Source: Mycolicibacterium peregrinum (GTDB taxonomy: Bacteria; Actinomycetota; Actinomycetes; Mycobacteriales; Mycobacteriaceae). From it: a DNA stretch of 39,995 bases. The position numbers were made by a program, and so were the translations under genes. This document shows, in pieces, positions 36,293-39,995 of the stretch. The number at the start of each line of letters is the position of its first letter. Positions within the stretch are counted from its first letter, which is position 1. Where the stretch lies: the NCBI RefSeq assembly GCF_001665625.1, contig NZ_LZSY01000120.1:1-39995 (forward strand). Reading direction: 5' to 3'. The notes beneath the pieces were generated by a model. That model made no database searches, was not told the DNA's origin, and saw nothing but the letters and a program-made list of their open reading frames with translations.

Positions 36293-36522
36293 CACTGCGT
36301 CATCACCCGGGTCCGAGCCAAAGGCTGGCCGGGGAGTTATACGACAGCCGTTATCAATTTGTGACCTGAATGCAAGAGGTGTGATGTGCGGTAGTGGGGT
36401 GGAGGTTGTCGGGAAGGGCGGCAGGGCTGGTGTGGTTGGGGACGGGACTGAGGCGATAGGAGCGATGGAGGGCGAAGGAAGGAAGTTGAGTTTGGGTGCG
36501 GCATAAGGCGTAAGCAGGGGGC
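36293..36522. promoter_or_regulatory. Divergent intergenic region, candidate origin of transfer
   Basis: These 230 bp lie between the relaxase gene and the divergent helix-turn-helix accessory gene, the commonest place for oriT in MOBF elements. The part at 36335-36375 is AT-rich against its surroundings and holds ATAACGG and CGTATAA on the minus strand. The rest (36380-36490) is strongly purine/GT-rich on the plus strand. No nic sequence or long inverted repeat could be recognised, so oriT is inferred from position. Confidence 0.35.
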
Positions 36523-36996
36523 ATGGTGGGCCGCATGGCGAACAGTCGAGTTTCGAAGGCGGCACGTAAGGCGGCTCGCGAGGCTGCAGCTGCGGCGCAG
36601 GAAGAGCAGGCGCGGCGACAGAAAGCGAACGTCGAGGATCTGGCGAGATTCTTTACGGCCAAGCAACGCGTCGACGACGTCGACGACTGGCTGGCCGAAA
36701 GGGTCGAGGAGCTGAAGGCGCGTGCGACGCAGCGCCGCGACGAGGAGCGCACCGCGTGCGGTGTCGCGCTGAAGGCGATGCAGGACCGCGGCGAAAGTGT
36801 CCGCGAGATCGCCCGCATGGCCGGCGTCGGCGAAAAAATGGTCCGCGAGCTGATCAAGCTGGCGGTCGAGCCGACCGCGGAGCCGGCCCCGCCGGCGCAG
36901 CAGGACGGCCAGACCGAAGCGGAGCCGGTCGTGGACGCGAGGCCGCAGGCCGACGCGGACGAGACGAGCGGCTTTGAGGTCCGCGCGGCCGGCTGA
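36523..36996 (+). CDS. Helix-turn-helix accessory protein next to the relaxase
   Basis: This 157-residue protein has GCAGGGGG before the ATG at 36523; ATG 36535 is an alternative. A basic, Ala/Arg-rich helical N-terminus (SKAARKAAREAAAAAQEEQ) leads to a central coiled-coil stretch. A helix-turn-helix (ESVREIARMAGVGEKMVREL, about 88-107) follows, then a disordered acidic tail of 45 residues. Divergent placement next to a relaxase is typical of small DNA-binding relaxosome proteins, which bind oriT and stimulate nicking. No defined family is recognised. Confidence 0.6.
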   Translation: MVGRMANSRVSKAARKAAREAAAAAQEEQARRQKANVEDLARFFTAKQRVDDVDDWLAERVEELKARATQRRDEERTACGVALKAMQDRGESVREIARMAGVGEKMVRELIKLAVEPTAEPAPPAQQDGQTEAEPVVDARPQADADETSGFEVRAAG

Positions 36997-37111
36997 CCGC
37001 ACATGTCGGTGGTGACCTTCACAATGGTGGGCGCAGATGTCGATGTCGCGAGGCGGGACGCGGTTCGGTACGAACCGGAGTTCGGCCGGCGCGTTAGGGT
37101 GACAGGAGACC

Positions 37112-37648
37112 GTGACCGCCGTGGGGGTTTCGCAACCACTACGCCTGGTGGTGAATCCGAAGATTCACGCCGACGAATTGGAGCGGTTCGAAGCCGAGAT
37201 CGTGCGCGGCCCGGGCCCGGAAGACTGCGCGATCTGGACGGGCGCGATCGGTGGCGATGGCTACCCGAGATTCTGGGTGCGACGTGACGGCGGCGACCGG
37301 ATCATGCTGCGAGGCAACCGCTACGCCTTGGCCGCAGCGCGGCCAGGCGTGCCACTGGAACCATGGGAACGAGCGCTGCACGGCTGCGACAACCCGGTCT
37401 GCGTGCGCGTGAGCACGCACGGTGAGGTCGGTCTACTGCATCTGGTGACCGGTTCGCAGCGAGACAACATGGAGATGATGGGTCGGTCGGGGCGAGGCGG
37501 CGGCAGAACGACAGTTCGCCGCGGTGAGCACGGCGTGGCCGACCGGCGAGCGCGCGCGGTAGCGCTGCGCGAAGCGGTACGGCACGGCTGGGACGCAGAA
37601 GCGGTCGCGGCCGCGCTGCTGGGATCACCCGAACCGACGCTGTGGTGA
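37112..37648 (+). CDS. HNH endonuclease-type protein
   Basis: This 178-residue protein starts at GTG with AGGAG three bases upstream, or at GTG 37121. The segment CAIWTGAIGGDGYPRFWV followed by ALHGCDNPVCVR and HLVTGSQRDNMEMM is the common HNH_3-like arrangement of small phage and plasmid endonucleases. H-x-C...C in the first half and the H...N pair in the second form the metal-binding beta-beta-alpha fold. A basic Arg-rich region (about 130-150) may bind DNA. It could be a free-standing homing-type or restriction nuclease. It follows the relaxosome-like gene by 115 bases. Confidence 0.72.
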   Translation: MTAVGVSQPLRLVVNPKIHADELERFEAEIVRGPGPEDCAIWTGAIGGDGYPRFWVRRDGGDRIMLRGNRYALAAARPGVPLEPWERALHGCDNPVCVRVSTHGEVGLLHLVTGSQRDNMEMMGRSGRGGGRTTVRRGEHGVADRRARAVALREAVRHGWDAEAVAAALLGSPEPTLW

Positions 37649-37790
37649 GACCGCGGGCGCGCGGCGCAGGCGAGACGCCGGCCGAAGGCCTGGCGGAGCC
37701 GCGGCGAGTCGCCCGCCACCGGCCGAGCATCGAACGATGGGCCACGGCTGTCCGCCGAGTGTGAGGGTCGCGTGGGCGCGGCGCGTGATG

Positions 37791-37829
37791 GTTCCGGGCC
37801 CGACCCGAGTTGCGAGCCGGGCCCGGAAC
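37791..37829 (-). terminator. Strong GC hairpin after the minus-strand gene 37844-38401
   Basis: A perfect 12-bp stem (GTTCCGGGCCCG / CGGGCCCGGAAC) with a 15-base loop begins 15 bases beyond the stop of the minus-strand gene. It also lies 143 bases after the HNH gene, so it may terminate from both sides. No T-run is present, as is common in mycobacteria. Confidence 0.6.
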
Positions 37830-37843
37830 GTTGAGCGGAATCG

Positions 37844-38401
37844 TCAAGCAACACTTGCCGCCTGGGTCTCGACGGTGACGGCGTGCCGTGTGGCGGCGTC
37901 GATGTCGACGTTGGCGAGTAGGACGTGCAGCCCGCGTGCGGGCGTCCAGGAGCTCAGCGACCAGTGCGCGTTGTGAGGGTCGCGGCCGGCGACCCAGTCG
38001 TGGTTGAGGAAGTACTCGGCGGTCCCCGCGGCGGTGAACCCGATGCGGTTGCGCGGCACCGTCTCGGACTGGGCAGGGTTGGCAGTGCTGCGCTGCCACC
38101 AGTGCGCGGGTGGCGTGATGGCCCGTTTCCAGAGCAGTCCGGCGCTGCGGAACTGCGCGATGTGGGAGTCGATGACGCCGCCGTTGATCGGGGTGGAGGC
38201 GACGGCGGATGCGAGCACGTGAGTGGCGTCGTCTCGGGCGACGACGAGGACGTCGTGCTGGCCGTCGCGCAGGCGATGGCGGGCGGTGGTGATGAGGCCG
38301 GCCTGGGGGCTGGCTATGCGGTGGGTTCCGAAGACTCGGAGTTCGACGTTGTCGATGGCGAGTGCTTGGAGTTGGGCGGCGAGCCGGTAGGTGTGCGACA
38401 T
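37844..38401 (-). CDS. Hypothetical protein, leader-repeat gene 1
   Basis: This 185-residue soluble protein has GGAGA about eight bases before its ATG. It has alternating strands and helices: LITTARHRLRDGQHDVLVVA, and RNRIGFTAAGTAEYFLNHDW. There is no signal peptide, membrane helix or known motif. It is transcribed from a leader (38410-38735) that is repeated ahead of the next two minus-strand genes, although the three proteins share no visible sequence similarity. It is followed by a strong hairpin. The function is unknown. Confidence 0.6.
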   Translation of the reverse strand: MSHTYRLAAQLQALAIDNVELRVFGTHRIASPQAGLITTARHRLRDGQHDVLVVARDDATHVLASAVASTPINGGVIDSHIAQFRSAGLLWKRAITPPAHWWQRSTANPAQSETVPRNRIGFTAAGTAEYFLNHDWVAGRDPHNAHWSLSSWTPARGLHVLLANVDIDAATRHAVTVETQAASVA

Positions 38402-38409
38402 GGTTTTTC

Positions 38410-38735
38410 TCCGTTCGTGTCGGGAGTGGTTGCGCCGGTTGGCGTGTGGATCAGGGGGACCGGCAGGGTGGCGCGGTCAATCCCCGAAGAGCGCGCGATC
38501 GTGGGAGCCGGGGTTTCGGCCCGCGAGCGGCAGCGAGCTTTGATAGGGCCGAAACGGTCACTCGGCCGGCGGACACCAGCTCGCGTGTGGGTTGACCGTG
38601 ACGGGTCCCGGCCGGTCAGACTGAGCCACGCTGACAGGCAAATAAAGGTGAGCGGGCACCCAACCCCGATGGCCACCGCAGGTGGCCACAGCGGGCGCAC
38701 CTAGTGCACCGCCACCACCCACACACCGGAAGACA
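38410..38735 (-). repeat. Conserved leader repeat, copy R1
   Basis: This fills almost all of the 381-bp gene-free stretch 38402-38782. It aligns with 39142-39475 over its whole length, including 62 identical bases (38501-38562 = 39236-39297). Conserved structures are a 10-bp stem GTTTCGGCCC/GGGCCGAAAC (38513-38522 with 38546-38555), a palindrome TGGCCACC-GCA-GGTGGCCA (38670-38688) and GCACCTAGTGC near 38697. It is oriented as promoter plus 5' leader of the gene 37844-38401. Confidence 0.75.
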
Positions 38736-38741
38736 AAGAAA

Positions 38742-38773
38742 GCCCGGCCAACCCCGAGCGGGGCCGGCCGGGC
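38742..38773 (-). terminator. Intrinsic terminator after the minus-strand gene 38783-39133
   Basis: GCCCGGCC / GGCCGGGC arms enclose an inner CCCC-GAGC-GGGG stem. The hairpin is followed on the minus strand by the T-rich TTTCTTTGTCTT. It begins nine bases past the stop codon and separates this gene from the next leader repeat. Confidence 0.75.
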
Positions 38774-38782
38774 CAGCGCGCG

Positions 38783-39133
38783 TTAATTCGCGATCGCGGC
38801 GGCGAGTTGGTCTGCGGTGAGGGGGTTCCATCCGCTGCTGGCGCATGCCCAGGCGGTGTTGCCGATCCGGACGACGTCACCGACGGAGAGACTGCGGTGT
38901 CCGGTGAGGTGGTATTGCTGGGCCCACATCGTGGTGGGCTCGTCGATGTTGAGTTCCTCGAAGATGGTTTCGAGAGCGGCCATCACGGCGGTGCGGCCTG
39001 GTCGTGTGTTCTCCGGTACCGGCATGTGGAAGTGGATGACGGGGTGGAGCTGGGCGGGAGCGTGGCGGTTGAAGCCGAGGGTGCTTAGAAGTGCGGTGTT
39101 GAGATACACGGTGGTGGTGATCTGTGCGGGCAT
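38783..39133 (-). CDS. Hypothetical protein, leader-repeat gene 2
   Basis: This 116-residue protein has GGAAGG about eight bases before its ATG. The end RSLSVGDVVRIGNTAWACAS followed by GW is a motif I associate with small actinobacterial proteins of unknown function, where it ends a beta-rich domain. The N-terminal half (VIHFHMPVPENTRPG) is hydrophilic. It has no signal peptide or membrane segment. A strong terminator follows and a leader repeat precedes it, so it is an independent transcription unit. Confidence 0.65.
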   Translation of the reverse strand: MPAQITTTVYLNTALLSTLGFNRHAPAQLHPVIHFHMPVPENTRPGRTAVMAALETIFEELNIDEPTTMWAQQYHLTGHRSLSVGDVVRIGNTAWACASSGWNPLTADQLAAAIAN

Positions 39134-39141
39134 GGTCGGTC

Positions 39142-39475
39142 CTTCCGTTTGGTGTGGTGACTGGTTGCGCTGGTCAGCGCTGGGGGTGCGGTCAATCGGT
39201 TGGGTGGCGATGTCAACCCCGAAGAGCTCGGGGTGGTGGGAGCCGGGGTTTCGGCCCGCGAGCGGCAGCGAGCTTTGATAGGGCCGAAACGGTCACTTGG
39301 CCGGCGGACACCAGTCCGGGCGTGGGTTGACCTCGACGGGCCCCGGCCCGATTACGCTTGGCACCCCTGCTGACGGCTAAAAAGGTGAGTGGCTACCGTC
39401 TTTCGGGCCACCGCAGGTGGCCATCTGCCGGCCGCACCTAGTGCGCCGCCACCACCACACCGGAAGACGAAAATG
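39142..39475 (-). repeat. Conserved leader repeat, copy R2
   Basis: This fills most of the 440-bp gene-free stretch 39134-39573, the rest being a terminator and spacer. It shares 77 identical bases with copy R3 (39169-39245 = 39919-39995) and 62 with R1. The 10-bp stem (39248-39257 with 39281-39290) and the GGCCACC-GCA-GGTGGCC palindrome (39407-39422) are preserved, although flanking bases differ. A further stem CCCCGA/TCGGGG lies near 39217-39233. It is the leader of the gene 38783-39133. Confidence 0.75.
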
Positions 39476-39479
39476 GCCG

Positions 39480-39508
39480 GGCCGACCCCGGTGCTGGTGG
39501 GGTCGGCC
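39480..39508 (-). terminator. Intrinsic terminator after the minus-strand gene 39574-39894
   Basis: A perfect 10-bp stem (GGCCGACCCC / GGGGTCGGCC) with a nine-base loop is followed on the minus strand, after five bases, by the T-rich ATTTTCGTCTT. It separates gene 3 from leader repeat R2. Confidence 0.75.
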
Positions 39509-39573
39509 GTGGTTGAGGGCAGGGCGAGCTGCCCCGCCGGCTGTGGGAGCTGGCGGGGCGTGCTCACGAGCGG

Positions 39574-39894
39574 CTAGTCGATCGTGTAGCCGGCGCCCTC
39601 AAGCGCCGCGGTGGCGGTGAGGATGCCGCGTCCTCCGCCGACGTCGTCGGCGTCGTAGAGCAGGCCTTCGCCTTCCAGTCCGAAGATGAGGGTTTCGGGA
39701 CCGAAGTCGGTTTGTTGTCCGCTGCGGTCGGTGCTGGATACGACCACGGTGGTGTATCCGCGTAGCGCGGGGGTGAGCAGGTACAGGTCGGCCTGGCCGA
39801 AAAAGTCGACGACCGTGCCGTCTGACTTGCGGTGCACGAGGTTGCGGGCAGCGCCCAGGTGGCGGGCACGGCCGGTGGCGGCGTTTATGGACAT
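39574..39894 (-). CDS. Hypothetical protein, leader-repeat gene 3
   Basis: This 106-residue protein starts at ATG 39894, with GGGGAG three bases upstream. The longer upstream start lies inside the repeated leader and is rejected. The sequence is beta-rich (GTVVDFFGQADLYLLTPALR, TVVVSSTDRSG) with an acidic middle part (LEGEGLLYDADDVGG). It has no membrane segment or known motif. Like its two neighbours it is a short single-gene unit preceded by the conserved leader and followed by a terminator. The function is unknown. Confidence 0.55.
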   Translation of the reverse strand: MSINAATGRARHLGAARNLVHRKSDGTVVDFFGQADLYLLTPALRGYTTVVVSSTDRSGQQTDFGPETLIFGLEGEGLLYDADDVGGGRGILTATAALEGAGYTID

Positions 39895-39897
39895 GGT

Positions 39898-39995
39898 CTC
39901 CCCTTTCGGTTGTGCGCTGCTGGTCAGCGCTGGGGGTGCGGTCAATCGGTTGGGTGGCGATGTCAACCCCGAAGAGCTCGGGGTGGTGGGAGCCG
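39898..39995 (-). repeat. Conserved leader repeat, copy R3 (cut by window end)
   Basis: From 39919 to the last base it is identical to 39169-39245 of R2, an offset of exactly 750 bases. It lies just upstream of gene 3. The remainder of the copy, including the 10-bp stem, lies beyond the window. Confidence 0.75.

Noticed and set aside
36293..36565. Longer relaxase starting at 36565
   Set aside because: The added 91 residues are Pro/Ser-rich and cross the divergent gene; TrwC-type proteins start at the GLHKLSAGDGY segment.
39895..39966. Upstream ATG (39966) for leader-repeat gene 3
   Set aside because: The extension would translate the conserved leader repeat; ATG 39894 has a GGGGAG ribosome site right before it.
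38402..39995. CRISPR array or replication iterons as explanation of the repeats at the right end
   Set aside because: The repeats are about 330 bp long, spaced 735-750 bp with genes between, unlike CRISPR repeats or iterons.
1..39995. tRNA, rRNA or CRISPR loci
   Set aside because: No cloverleaf-like sequence, rRNA-like segment or short regularly spaced repeat was noticed by eye; a dedicated scan would be needed to exclude a tRNA fragment.

Overview
The window is high-GC actinobacterial DNA, most likely from a Mycobacterium or close relative. The evidence is an MmpL-type RND transporter, a TetR regulator strongly resembling the mycobacterial sterol regulator KstR, a DUF6188-type protein, an Imm61-like protein, and frequent GTG/TTG starts with ATGA/GTGA gene overlaps. 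A MOBF-type relaxase and a split actinobacterial type IV secretion locus show that it belongs to a conjugative element, most likely a plasmid. No replication, partition or integration gene of the backbone lies in the window, so plasmid versus integrative element cannot be decided. All family names come from reading the translated sequence; no database search was run.

Layout. (1) 1-1001: the end of a Tn554-like transposition module (3' part of a tyrosine recombinase plus its small DUF6262/TnpC-like partner). (2) 1226-6983: a compact TetR / hotdog thioesterase / KstR-like TetR / DUF6188 / MmpL cassette. Three promoter regions in it carry the same operator array, four GRTAC-type half-sites spaced exactly 10 bp, so it looks like a self-contained regulon. 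(3) 7254-8210: the C-terminal part of an AbiH-family phage-defence protein. (4) 8318-16318 (minus strand): VirB6-, VirB4-, pilin-like and TcpC/VirB8-like transfer genes, plus a surface protein with a discoidin-like domain. (5) 16417-20762 (plus strand): a regulator, a membrane protein, the VirD4-like coupling ATPase, two small genes and a DUF1173-type protein that may be extended by a +1 frameshift. (6) 20776-30340: a defence island made of a complete type I restriction-modification operon (hsdM-hsdS-hsdR), an Imm61-like orphan immunity protein, and a large SF2 helicase with a C-terminal PD-(D/E)XK nuclease-like domain. (7) 30390-37648: a 38-codon gene, the giant relaxase, a helix-turn-helix accessory protein and an HNH endonuclease. 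(8) 37791-39995: three small genes of unknown function on the minus strand, each preceded by a copy of the same ~330-bp leader.

How it works together. The relaxase, coupling ATPase and VirB-like genes would process and export the DNA. The defence island sits between the coupling-protein operon and the relaxase and would protect element and host. The MmpL cassette looks like acquired cargo for export or lipid-related detoxification under two TetR regulators. The most promising undescribed items are the helicase-nuclease fusion with its structured leader, the triplicated leader modules, the phased TetR operator arrays, and the CCC-TGA frameshift candidate.
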